Part shown: piece by piece, positions 48,780 through 59,600 of the stretch
Layout of the letters: every line of letters begins with the position of its first letter
How positions within the stretch are numbered: the stretch's first letter is position 1
Source of the DNA: Bos javanicus
Lineage: Eukaryota > Chordata > Mammalia > Artiodactyla > Bovidae
Direction of reading: 5' to 3'
Assembly: GCF_032452875.1 (NCBI RefSeq)
Contig: NC_083868.1
Coordinates: forward strand, 102,668,537 to 102,732,536
Length of the DNA stretch: 64,000 nt
Position numbers and translations under genes: made by a program
Notes under the pieces: model-generated
Told to the model about the DNA's origin: nothing
Database searches by the model: none
Seen by the model: only the letters and a program-made list of their open reading frames with translations

Positions 48780-51300
48780 AAGAGCAATATTGCACAGGAA
48801 CCTGGAATGTTAGGCCCATGAATCAAGGCAAATTGGAGGTGGTCAAACAGGAGATGGCAAGACTGAATGTCAACATTTTAGGAATAAGCAAACTAAAATG
48901 GACTGAATGGGTGAGTTTAACTCAGATGACCATTATATCTACGACTGTGGGCAAGAATCCCTTATAAGAAATGGAGTAACCATCATAGTTAACAAAAGAG
49001 GCCAAAATGCAGTACTTGGATGCAATCTCAAAAAAGACAGAATGATCTCTGTTCGTTTCCAGGGCAAACGATTCAATATTACAATAATCCAAGTCTATGC
49101 CGCAACCACTAATGCTGTAGAAGCTGAAGTTGGAACGGTTTTATGAAGACTTAAAAGAACTTTGAGAACTAACACAAAAGAAAAGATGTCCTTTTCTTTA
49201 TAGGGAATTGGAATGCAAAAATAGGAAGTCAAGAAACACCTGGAGTAACAGGCAAATTTGGCTTTGGAGTACAGAATAAAGCAGGGAAAAGTCTAATAGA
49301 GTTTTGCCAGGAGAACACACTGGTCAAAGCAAATACCATTTCCCAAGAACACAAGGGAAGACTCTACACATGGACATCACCAAATTGTCCATACAGAAAT
49401 CAGATTGAATATATTCTTTGCAGCCAAAGATGGAGAAGCTCTATACAGTCATCAACAACAAGACGAGGAGCTGACTGTCACTCAGATCATGAGCTTCTTA
49501 TTGTCAGATTCAGGCCTATGTTGAAAAAAGTAGGGAAGAGCCCTAGACCATTTAGGTATGACATAAATCAAATCCCTTAAGATTCACAGTGGAAGTGATA
49601 AATAGATTCAAGGGATTAGATATGATAGACAGAGTGCCTGAAGAACTATAGACAGAGGTTCATGACATTGTACAGGAGGCAATGACCAAGATCATCCACA
49701 AGAAAAAGAAATTAAAAAAGGCAAAATGGGTGTCTGTGGAGTACTTATAAATAGCTGAGAAAAGAAGAGAAGCAAACGGCAAAGGAGAAAATGAAATATA
49801 TACCCATTTGAATGCAGAATTCCAAGAATAGCAAGGAGAGATAAGAAAGCCTTCCTCAGGATTCAGTGCAAAGAAATAGAGGGAAACAATAGAATGAGAA
49901 AGACTAGAGATCTCTCCAAGAAAATTAGAGATGCCAAGGGAACATTTCATGCAAAGATGAGCACAATAAAAGACAGAAATGGTAGGGACTTAACAGAAGC
50001 AGAAGATATTAAGAAGAGGTGGCAAGAATACACAGAAGAACTGTACAAAATAGATCTTCAGGACCCAGATAATCACAATAGTATGATCACTCACCTATAG
50101 CCAAACATCCTGGAACAGGGTCAAGTGGGCCTTTAGAAGCATCACTACGAACAAAACTAGTGGAGGTGATGGAATTCCAGTTCAGCTATTTCAAATCCTA
50201 AAATATGATGCTGTGAAAGTGCTGCACTCAATATGCCAGCAAATTTGAAAAACTCAGCAGTGGCCACAGTATAGGAAAAGGTAAGTTTTCATTCTAAACC
50301 CAAAGAAAGGCAATGCCAAAGAATGATCAAACTACCACACAATTGCACTCATCTCATACGCTATGAAAGTAATGGTCAAAATTCTACAAGCCAGGCTTCA
50401 AGAGTACGTGAACTGTGAACTCCCAGATTTTTAAGCTGGATTTAGAAAAAGCAGAGGAGCCTAAGTTCAAATTGCTAACATCCTTTGGATCATCAAAAAA
50501 GGAAGAGAATACCAGAAAAACATCTACTTCTGCTTTATTGATTATGCCAAAGCCTTTGACTATGTGGATCACAACAAACTGGAAAATTCTGAAAGAGATG
50601 GAAATACCAGACCACCTTACCTGCCTCCTGAAAAATCTGTATGAAGATCAAAAGCAACAGTTAGAACTAGACATGGAACAAGAGATTAGTTCAAAATTGG
50701 GAAAGGAGTACATCAAAGCTGTATATTGTCATCCAGCTTATTTAACTTATATGCAGAGTACATCATGAGAAATGCTGGGCTGGAGGAAGCACATGCTGGA
50801 ATCAAGATTTCCAGAAGAAATATCAATAACCTCAGATACACAGATGAAACCACCCTTATGGAAGGAAGTGAAGAAGAACTAAAGAGCCTCTTGATGAAAG
50901 TGAAAGAGGAAAGTGAATATATTAGCTTGAAAATCAACATTCAGAAAACTAAGATCATGGCATCTGGTCCCATCACTTCACAGCAAATAGATGGGGAAAC
51001 AACGGACATAGTGACAGATTTTACTTTGAGGGGGCTCCAAAATCGCAACTGATGATAACTGCAGCCATGAAATTAAAAGACAATTACTCCTTGGAAGGAA
51101 AGTTATGACCAACCTAGAAAGCATATTAAAAAGCAGAGACATTACTTTGCCAACAAATGTACATCTAGTCAAAGCTATGGTCTTTCCAGTAGTTATGTAT
51201 GGATGTGAGAGTTGGACTGTAAAGAAAGCTGATTGCTGAAGATTTGATGCTTCTGAACTGTGGTGTTGGAGAATTCTCTTGAGAGTCCCTTTGGCTGCAA
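48780..51300 (+). pseudogene. BovB endonuclease-reverse transcriptase, dead copy
   Basis: BovB encodes an AP-like endonuclease, which nicks target DNA, fused to a reverse transcriptase. The EN start is visible as GTWNVR (48797-48814), followed by GISKLKW (48881-48901). In this enzyme class that position normally has the catalytic Glu (SELKW). Here it is Lys, consistent with CpG decay. A one-base loss near 48905 shifts the frame, and 48907-49146 continues EN in another frame. Further stops and shifts break the linker and RT: 49894-50100, 50415-50768 and 50726-51052 are separate open pieces. The RT box reads YTDE (50837-50848), losing the second catalytic Asp. The copy cannot be active. Confidence 0.9.
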
Positions 51301-51608
51301 AGAGATCCAAGCAATCAATCCTAAAGGAAATCAGTCCTGAATATTCACTGGAAGGACTAATGCTGAAGCTGGAACTCCAATACTTTGGCCAACTGATGTG
51401 AAGAACATTGGAAAAGATTCTGATGTTGGGAAAGATTAAAGGCAGAAGGAGAGGGGACGACATAGGATGAGATGATTGGATGGCATCACAGACTTGATGG
51501 ACACGAGTTTGAGCAAGCTCTGGGAGCTGGTGATGGACAGGGAAGCCTGGCATGCTGCAGTCTATGTGGTTGCAAAGAGTCGGGCATGACTGAGTGACTG
51601 AACTGAAC

Positions 51609-52560
51609 TTCTATTTGAAAACTTTCCTATAGCCATCTTTAAGGCTAGTGCTCCTTCAAAAATTTAGTTTTCCTTCAACAGTAAATTTAATTTTTCCTAA
51701 ATTCCTAAAGGATAGTTTCACTAGATACAGAATTCAGAGTAGTAAAATTGTCTTTCTCTCTTGGCCTTGAATAATATTATTCCATGGATTCAGATGAAAT
51801 ATCTCCTGTCATTTGAACTGATGGTCCCTATAGGCAATGAATCATTTTTCTCTGGATTCTTTGAGGGTTTTCTTTTTCTTTTGTCTTAGTTTTAGAAAAT
51901 TTAATTATGATATGGATTTATTTAGATTTCTTTAGGTTTGTCATTTGGGGATTTATTCAGCTTGTTGGATCTATAAATTTTTATCTTTCCCCCAAGTTTG
52001 GGAAGTTTTCAGCCATTATTACTTTACATATTCTTTCAGCACCTCACTTTTTTTTCTCTTTCTTAGGCTCCAATCATAGAAACATTGAATCTTTTTTTAT
52101 ATTATTGCCCTGAGGAAATGTGTTTTAAGTCTGTTTTCTCTCTGTTGTTTACATTGGAAGAATACTATTTTTCTTCCTTCTAGATTAATAATTCTATTCT
52201 TTGTCATGTCCACCCTACCACTGAGTACATCCTGTGTTTTAAAAAATATCAATTATTGTATTTTAATGCTACAATTTTCTTTCAGTAATTTACTATGACT
52301 TGTATTTGTTTGTTGACATTTGCTATGTTTTCATTTGCTTCATGATAATTTCTAATTGACTACTGAAGCATTTTTATGATGAGTGACTTGAGGTCCTAAT
52401 CAGATAATTCCAACATTAGATTCAACTTGATATTGGTGTCAGTTTTTCCCCAGCAAGTTGTGATTTTCTTAGTTCTTTGTATGACATTATTTTTCATTGT
52501 ATTTTGGACATTTTGCTGATTATATAAGGAGACTCCAGGTCTAAAATAAATATGTTCATA
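51609..52560 (-). mobile_element. Old L1, antisense, right part
   Basis: GTTTCACTAGATACAGAATTC, TTCAGCTTGTTGGATCTATA and GGAAGTTTTCAGCCATTATT are typical antisense old-L1 sequence. Same orientation and apparent continuation of 45330-46398. The right boundary is unclear. Confidence 0.62.
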
Positions 52561-53460
52561 GATCATCATTCACCTATTTAGATTTAGTCCATGGTTTTGG
52601 TGGTTTAGTCCATTTGGTTCAAATGTAGTTTAATTTTTAGAGTCTTTTCTGTGCAGTGTTGGCTCTCGGCTCTGAGTTGTTGTTGTGTTTTTTTTTTTTT
52701 TTTTTGGATGCTGTGGGAATCACACTGTTCCCTGCTGATGCTGCCTGCCTGAGAGGGCAGAGGAGGTTTCCCCTGACCAACCCTCTGATTCTTCTTGGTG
52801 CAGAAGGGTGTGGTGAGACCCAAGACCAGTGTCCTTCCCCTGCCCTGGTGTCTGTGAATCCAAGAGTCTAGATCTTGTAAATACAAAGATAATTCCTAGC
52901 CCAGGCTGCTTATTGCGACCGTGTCTCATTTCTAGTGTGGCCAGTGTGCCCAGGTGTCTGTGTTGGGGAGGAGAGTCACAGTCTCAGTGAAAAAGATGAA
53001 AAAGGTTTACTGGGCTTTGTTCCCTGAGGAACCTGGATTTCTTCTGCTGGTTCTGTCTGCTGGTGAAAGATATTGGGATGTCTCTTTGGCAGGAAAGAAG
53101 TCCTTCTTCCCAGTGGTGTCAGTCTCATCTGATGATGTCAAAAGAACTCCTTTTTGGTATGGAGGAACCTTCCTATCTAAGCTGCCTTCTGTTGCTAGCA
53201 TGAGAATCAATAAATGCTGGGTTTGGGTGGTCTTCATTTCTGAGTAAGATGTCTCAAGAACCTCTGTTACTCAGCATCCCCTCCCGTCCTAGAGTACAAA
53301 ATTAACTCCACTTTTGGGATTCAAAACTAGCTCTTCTTACCACTTTCAAAGTGCTGCTTTGATGTGGTCTCTGGCACCATTTCCTGGGTTTACAGTTGTC
53401 ATTAATGAGGAGCAGGAGGAATAAACAAGTCTATGACATTTTCTGAAACCAGAAGTTTCA
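52561..53460. other. GC-richer unassigned DNA, possibly old repeat
   Basis: 52640-53420 is clearly more GC-rich than its neighbours and carries a T-run at 52690-52707. Open frames on both strands overlap and look accidental. It could be a further part of the old L1 or an old LTR element. I see no recognisable protein motif. Confidence 0.35.
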
Positions 53461-54553
53461 GTGTGCATTTTTTTTTAATAAGGCATTTCATACAATTGTG
53501 ATCTAGGATGACTTTTGCTTCCAACATACTTTGAAGTGAAATAGAATGTTACTATATTTATATGCTTGAAATGTAGTGTTACTTTTACATAAATAAGATA
53601 CAAGCTCCGAGTGTAACAAGAAATAAAGAATAGGAGTGATTCAGTTAAACATGGTTGATCCAAACACAGACATTAATCTTTTCTCTCACCCAATACTCCA
53701 CTAAGATGACTACAGAATAATATAATAACTTAAACTTAGGAAGACAAAGATGAATGGAAATGAGGCCATAGGGGAAGGCTAACAATAAAATGTTGGAAGT
53801 TTGCAATGTTAATAAAAAAGTAATAATTGAATCACCCATTCAGAAAAAGCTGAACTTGAGGCCATTAATGTGATTTTGCATGTGGTGGTGGGGTGGGGTG
53901 GTCAAAAGGAATCAGAAAGATTTGATTTTATAATATGAACTTTGTGTTAAACAATTTTAAAATTGAAGAAACAAGATATTATTTAAAACAGGAATGTGAG
54001 ACACTAAAAGCAGAGAACTTTTTAAATCTTTGTATAAAGGAACATAGATTTTCAGACTCTAGCTTTCTCTCTGCACATTTAAGCAACAGCCTGCCACTCA
54101 TCCCAATGAAAATGTTTTCTTTCTGAAGAGGCAGAGTTAATGATACACTGAATTTATAGATTCCCAAGCATGCCTGAGTATGGACATGAGGTGTCTGAGT
54201 GAAACAGAGACTACATCACAATTCTGCATATAGAAAAATGAGGCTGTCAATGTTTTTCTCCTATTCACCTTTCATCATGCTATCTGATAGGTTTATATAA
54301 TCTGAAAAGAGATTGGATTATTTTGCTCTTGTGAAAACCAATGACCATTATTCAAGATCTACAGAGGCAGACATTTGAAAGCACCACATGAAGAGACCAA
54401 TGTACTACAATATGTTTTAATAGGAATTTTGCTTTTAACAATCTGTGTCCTCACAAATTAGCCTGGTCATTCAAGATGACTAGATATTTAAGGAATATTT
54501 GTGTCATAAAGACAAGCCAAGGTGCTGACACGAGATCTAATAATTATAAACTG
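53461..54553. other. AT-rich DNA, nothing recognised
   Basis: Includes a short TGGTGGTGGGGTGGGG run near 53884. No gene or repeat family recognised. Confidence 0.4.
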
Positions 54554-54652
54554 GAGGATTTCCCTGGTGAGCCAGTGGCTAAGACTCTACACTCCAAGAG
54601 GGCCTGGATACAATAACTGATCAGAGAACCAGATCAAATAATAATAAATCAG
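54554..54652 (+). mobile_element. CHR-type SINE fragment
   Basis: GGATTTCCCTGGTGAGCCAG head, CTGATCAGAGAACCAGATC and an AATAATAAAT tail. Diverged and short. Confidence 0.72.
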
Positions 54653-55282
54653 TTAGAAGCCAATATTAAAGGGCTAATAGAAAAAACTGTTATTGTCTTG
54701 CAAATCTACAAAACCAAAAATACAAATACTGAAAACTAGTCAAGGTTCACTGACACTTGCCAGGCCGAAGATCTGGGTCTATTCTTCTCAAAATGATGGT
54801 AGATAATATAAAAGGTCAGGATATTAGAACAATATTATTCTATACTGAAGAAAAAATTTTAGCCATAAATACCCTAAGACTTGTGATAATAGATACATTT
54901 TTTAAAACTGTCCCTTTAAGTTATAAAGCTTATCATGTCTTTTAAATGTAGACACAGCCCTCATGGCCTGAGACTGCAGCCTTGGCTCAATCAGTAGAAC
55001 CTAAAAAAGAATAAAAAAGATAAAAGAGACCTTTTAAAATTTCTCTTGCCCAAATAGCTTCCTTAGAATTGCATGTCAAGGGCAAAGACAGGTCTTAAAA
55101 TTCATCTTTGCAAATGATAAAAGACTTCAGCTATCTGAGAGAGTAATCTAGTTTATTCCAACTGTTATTTATAAACTAGCGAGTTTTATATTGTACTTTA
55201 CTCATGACTAAAATTTTAAAATGAAAACTATGAGATCTCAGGTTGTGGCTGTCTATATGTTTGTATATGTATGCTATCTCTA
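54653..55282. other. Unassigned DNA, possibly decayed ERV interior
   Basis: No clear motif. A 62-codon open frame (54757-54945) is unrecognised. Its position upstream of the ERV pol remnants makes a decayed retroviral interior possible, but the sequence alone does not show it. Confidence 0.3.
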
Positions 55283-55441
55283 CTTAGCAGTCCCCAGCCT
55301 TTTAGACACCAGGGACTGGTTTCATGAAAGATAGTTTTTCCACAGACTAGGGTGTGGTGGATGGTTTCAGGGTGATTCAAGTGTGTTACATTTATTGCAC
55401 ACTTTATCTGGCATTAGATCCAGAGGTTGGGGACCCCTACT
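55283..55441. mobile_element. hAT-like non-autonomous DNA transposon with inverted ends
   Basis: The left end AGCAGTCCCCAGCC and right end GGTTGGGGACCCCTAC are near-complementary terminal inverted repeats. The interior has ACCAGGGACTGGTTTCATG and TTTTTCCACAGACTAG. Flanks CTCTACTT and CTCTAGAT give a weak 8-bp TSD. No transposase. Confidence 0.68.
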
Positions 55442-55596
55442 CTAGATGATATTGCCAAAACTGATTTGTAAAAGCTCTATATAATTGGCTTAAACAAATA
55501 AGAGCTTATATAAACTCTCAGAAATATAATAGAAATCAACCCAAATGAATTTCAGGTTCACCTGATCTGGGGAAATATTCAGTATTAAATCTATTT

Positions 55597-55830
55597 AGGC
55601 TTCCCTTATGGCTCAGAGGCAGAAAAAATGAAATGAAATCTGCCTACAATGCAGGAGCTACAGGAGATGTGGGTTTGATCCCTGGGTGGGGAATATCCCT
55701 GGAGGAGGACATGGCAACCCACTCTGGTATTCTTGCCTGGAGAATCTCATGGATAGAGGAGCCTGGTGGGCTACAGTCCATAGGGTCACAGGGTTGGACA
55801 CATCTGAAGTGACTTAGCACACGTGCATGT
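55597..55830 (+). mobile_element. Bov-tA SINE
   Basis: GGCTTCCCTTATGGCTCAGA head with a small AAATGAAATGAAAT insertion, then one BovA unit. A 10-bp TSD with one mismatch (AAA[T/G]CTATTT) lies at 55587-55596 and 55831-55840. Confidence 0.9.
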
Positions 55831-55840
55831 AAAGCTATTT

Positions 55841-56250
55841 GAGTGTGTTTAATTAACATACACATTTCTTTAGCATTATCAACATTAAGCATTCTACTCT
55901 TATTGTACTTAGGTTTACTGAAAGTAAAGCTCATGTTATCTCTGCTACAAAATTTGGCAAAAATTCAAAAATACCTTGGTATAAAATATTTTCATAAGTT
56001 ATAAAATAGATATAAACAGGATAAGAGTTTTTAGGTAGACTCTATAAAAATAACTATGCTTATGCTATGTCTATCAAATAGTAGTTTCTCCAAGTCTTTT
56101 GGTAAAACCTTAGAGTTTTGTCAAGTTAAATACTGAGAATCCACTGTCAAGATTATTTTAAAATAAGATAGAAATCTGGAAGATTTACTGTTAGACAAGT
56201 CTAGTAAGAAAAGATATAAGGTATATGGAGATGATTTTGTTTAGGACGTT
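55841..56250. other. AT-rich DNA, nothing recognised
   Basis: No clear gene. It lies between ERV-like fragments and may be decayed retroviral interior, which I cannot demonstrate. Confidence 0.35.
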
Positions 56251-56258
56251 ATCTTGTC

Positions 56259-56477
56259 CTGTTGTTGTTGTTGTTTTGTTGTTCAGTCATGTCTGATTCT
56301 TTAATGACCACTTGGACTGTGGCCCACAAGGCTCCTCTGTCCATGGGATTTCACAGGCAAGAATGCTAGACTGCGGTGCCATTTTCTTCTTCAGGGGATG
56401 TTCCCAACCCAGGATTGAACCCACATCTCCTGCATTGGCAGCTGGATTCTTTACCACTAAGCCACCAGGTAAGCCTG
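56259..56477 (-). mobile_element. Bov-tA SINE, antisense
   Basis: A GTTGTTGTTGTTGTTTTG tail, antisense BovA unit and tRNA-like head. An 8-bp TSD, ATCTTGTC, lies at 56251-56258 and 56478-56485. Confidence 0.92.
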
Positions 56478-56485
56478 ATCTTGTC

Positions 56486-56825
56486 TTAAAGTTGGTTATT
56501 TCTAAATGGGAAATAAAACAAGACACAAACTAACATAAACACAGAAAGTTGAAAATTTTTGTTAAAGAAAAAAAAAAAAGTCAGGGCAGGTATTTAAAAA
56601 GAAATTTTGTATGTGTTCAGGACCAGATAAAATGAAAATTAATTTCAGTAAGTGAGTTTTAATATAAAAAACCATAATAAACTGGTGAAATCAGAATCTA
56701 TGTTTCTTTCATTCAAAGGACAACAGTCTTTTTGTTTTGTTTTTCCCTATTGGTCTGCTCTAAACAGTGAAAGACTGCCTTTGAGTAGTCTGTCTAAAAA
56801 GGAAAAAAAAAAAACAAAACTTGTT
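56486..56825. other. AT-rich DNA, nothing recognised
   Basis: Two A-rich runs (56565-56579, 56802-56818). No gene recognised. Confidence 0.4.
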
Positions 56826-56834
56826 TCTTGTCAA

Positions 56835-57034
56835 GTGTGTATGTGCTGAGTCATTCAATCATCTCTGACGTTTTGTGACCCCAGACTCTTTTGTCCATGG
56901 GAATTCTCCAGGCAAGAATACTGGAGTGGATGGCCATGACTTCCTCCAGGGGATCTTCCCAACCCAGGGATCGAACCCAGGTCCCCCACATTGCAGGCTG
57001 ATTCTTTACTGTCTGAGCCACCAGGAAGCCCCTG
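56835..57034 (-). mobile_element. Bov-tA SINE, antisense
   Basis: CTGAGTCATTCAATCATCTC to the tRNA-like head CTGAGCCACCAGGAAGCCCC. A 9-bp TSD, TCTTGTCAA, lies at 56826-56834 and 57035-57043. Confidence 0.94.
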
Positions 57035-57043
57035 TCTTGTCAA

Positions 57044-57479
57044 AGTAGTCACTTACATCCTGTGTTATCTTTATTAGGTGCTTGATTATTACATAAAACC
57101 TAGTTTTCTCAATATTAAAAGGGTTAGGTTTTGCTCTGAACTACATAACTATATATTTGAAAATGTTAACCATTAATTTGATTAAATGAATAAGCATTCA
57201 TTTTGATTAAATGAATAAACAGTGACTCATTTGACTTTTTAATCAAATTCTAGGTGAGTCTTTCTGACTTAGAATTAATTTTGAGATTTGGTCTCTTTCC
57301 TTATAAAAGCAGAGATGTTAGATATATTTGATATGTTAAATTACATGGGAAGCTTTATCAAATCAGAAGTAACTTTAACCTTTCTTTATATTCTATCTGA
57401 ATAGTTATGTATTGCAAGCATTCCAGAAATTGTATGAAATTCCTGGACATCTTTTATGCCCTGACATAAAATGTTATCT
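57044..57479. other. AT-rich DNA with a short direct repeat
   Basis: TTTGATTAAATGAATAA occurs twice around 57178-57219. Possibly decayed pol sequence, since it leads directly into the RNase H-like fragment. Confidence 0.4.
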
Positions 57480-57626
57480 GTCATCAAAACTGAAGCTCAT
57501 GCTAAAGGGTATCAGAGAAACATCCTAGGCGATTTTCACACCAAAGCAACTACAGAATCTATAAAGTGGATGAAGTCCATTCTACTTTTACTTTCTAATT
57601 TTGCCATTATAATGTCCTTGTAACAT

Positions 57627-58078
57627 AGTCAAGGCTATGGTTTTTTCCTGTGGTCATGTATGGATGTGAGAGTTGCACTGAGAAGAAGGCTGAGCGCCGA
57701 AGAATTGATGCTTTTGAACTGTGGTGTTGGAGAAGACTCTTGAGAGTCCCTTGGACTGCAAGGAGATCCAACCAGTCCATTCTGAAGGAGATCAGCCCTG
57801 GGATTTCTTTGGAAGGAATGATGCTGAAACTGAAACTCCAGTACTTTGGCCACCTCATGCGAAGAGTGGACTCATTGGAAAAGACTCTGATGCTGGGAGG
57901 GATTAGGGGCAGGAGGAGAAGGGGACGACAGAGGATGAGATGGCTGGATGGCATCACTGACTCGATGGACGTGCGTCTCAGTGAACTCCGGATGTTGGTG
58001 ATGGACAGGGAGGCCTGGCGTGCTGCAATTCATGGGGTCGCAAAGAGTCGGACATGACTGAGCGACTGAACTGAACTG
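57627..58078 (+). mobile_element. BovB LINE, short 3' copy, sense
   Basis: Begins AGTCAAGGCTATGGTTTTTT and ends GACTGAACTGAACTG at the BovB tail. About 450 bp, near consensus and therefore young. A possible 5-bp TSD, AACAT, lies at 57622-57626 and 58079-58083. A 135-codon open frame (57650-58057) covers the RT C-terminal region. It starts at the same BovB position as the copy at 62039. Confidence 0.94.
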
Positions 58079-58361
58079 AACATGGCAGGAGTCTGCTCCT
58101 TAAAAAAAAAGGAGGGGGGGAGTTAAAAAATAACTAATCTAAATTAAACAGTCAGGGCTATGGGAAACCCAACATGGCTGCTTATTCCTTCCTTGTTCTC
58201 CAGCTAACCACATTTTTCCTTTGATGAGTTAATACTTTCCCTTGCTGAAAGGTTTATGCCCCCATAATGGCAAAGAAACTGTTAGAACATGTGTTTCCCA
58301 GTTGGAAGATATGTTTCACAATCTCCTCTGATCAAGGCATCCATCTCACTGGGCAAATCAT

Positions 58362-59501
58362 ATATTGTTGTTATTCAGTTGCTCAGTCACGTCTCACTCT
58401 AGGTGACCCCATGGAGTGCCACACCCCAGGCTTCCCTGTCCTTCACCATCTCCTGGAGTTTGCTCAAACTCATGTCCAGTGAGTCAGTGACACCTTCCAA
58501 CCATTTTGTCTTCTGTTGTCTCCTTCTCCAACTGCTTTCAATATTTCCCAGCATCAGAGTCTTTTCTAATGAGTTGACTCTTCGCATCAGGTGGCCAAAG
58601 TATTGGAACTTCAGCTTCAGCATCAGTCCTTATAATGAATATTCAGGATTGATTTCCATTAGGATTCACTGGTTTGATCTCCTTGTTGTCCAAAGGACTC
58701 TCAAGAGTCTTCTCCAACACCACAGTTCAAAAGCATCAGCGTTCAGCCTTCTTTATGGTCCAACTCTCACATCTATACATGACTACTGGAAAAACTGTAA
58801 CTTTGACTAGACAGATCTTTGTCAGCAAAGTCATGTCTCTGCTTTTTAACATGTTCTCCAAGTTTGTCATAAGCTTTTCTTCCAAGGAGCAAGTGTCTTT
58901 TAATTTCATGGCTGCAGGTGCCATCTGCAGTGATTTTGGAGCCCAAGAAAGTAAAGTCTGTCACTGTTTCCATTGTTTCCCTATCTATTTGCTATGAAGT
59001 GATGGATCAGATGCTATGATCTTAGTTTTTTGAATGTTGAGTTTTAAACCAGCTTTTTCACTCTCTTCTTTCACTTGCATCTAGGCATTCTTCAGTTCCT
59101 CTTTGCTTTCTGCCATAAAGGTGGTATCATCTGTATATCTGAGGTTACTGATATTTCTCCCTGCAGTCTTGATTCCAGCTTGTGTTTCATCCTTCTAGTT
59201 TCTCATGATGTACTCTGCATATAACTTAAATAAGCAGTGTGACAATATACAGTCTTGACCTATTCCTTTCCCATTTTTGAACTAGTCCTTTGTTCTATGT
59301 CCAGTTCTAACTGTTTCTTCTTAACCTGCATACGGGTTTCTCAGGAAGCAGGTAAGGTGGTCTGGGATTCCCATCTCTTAAAGAATTTTCCACTTTGTGT
59401 TGTGATTGACAGAGTCAAAGGCTTTAGTGTAGTCAATGAGGCAGAAGTGGTTGTTTATCTGGAATTCTCTTGCTTTTTCTATGAACCAGCAGATGTTTGG
59501 T
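58362..59501 (-). mobile_element. BovB LINE, 5'-truncated, antisense, inside ERV pol
   Basis: A TTGTTGTTATTCAGTTGCTC tail through the RT region to ATGAACCAGCAGATGTTTGG. A 7-bp TSD, AAATCAT, lies at 58355-58361 and 59502-59508. The RT box (59126-59137, minus) reads YTDD. Moderately diverged. Confidence 0.92.
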
Positions 59502-59600
59502 AAATCATTTAAGCCTTTACAAAAATCTTTCAAACTTTTTGGAATTATCACTGTCTCTATCAATCTTAGTCATTAGACAAAGTTGAGAGAACTAATGGAA

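Larger units (their letters stand above)
46400..51608 (+). mobile_element. BovB LINE, near full length with extended 5' region
   Basis: Starts AAGATGGCAGAGTAGAAGGA, which I recognise as the 5' terminus of long ruminant BovB copies. It passes through a long non-coding 5' region and EN and RT domains, and ends GACTGAGTGACTGAACTGAAC at the BovB tail. The span is 5.2 kb, of which about 0.66 kb (47847-48504) is a nested BovB pair. The 5' region also carries a 54-bp tandem duplication and a 210-bp inverted duplication. All frames are broken. No convincing TSD was found. The 5' assignment rests on memory of genomic copies, the rest on direct similarity to other BovB copies in this window. Confidence 0.85.
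57480..59600 (+). pseudogene. Endogenous retrovirus pol remnant (RNase H and integrase pieces)
   Basis: Three sense fragments of retroviral pol in the expected order. (1) 57480-57600 has KTEAHAKG and LGDFHTKA, resembling the end of RNase H in class I (gamma-like) ERVs. (2) 58267-58361 has KKLLEHVFPSW and ISSDQGIHLTG, resembling the integrase core with its catalytic-Asp region (SSD). (3) 59502-59600 includes KVERTNG (59579-59599), typical further along integrase. BovB copies separate 1 from 2 (57627-58078) and 2 from 3 (58362-59501). Stops and frameshifts are present, and no gag, env or LTR was confidently found. Class assignment is inference. Confidence 0.7.

Noticed and set aside
56221..56250. 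Possible retroviral RT box (YGDD) upstream of the ERV RNase H fragment
   Set aside because: Only four residues match and the preceding sequence does not resemble RT. Likely chance.
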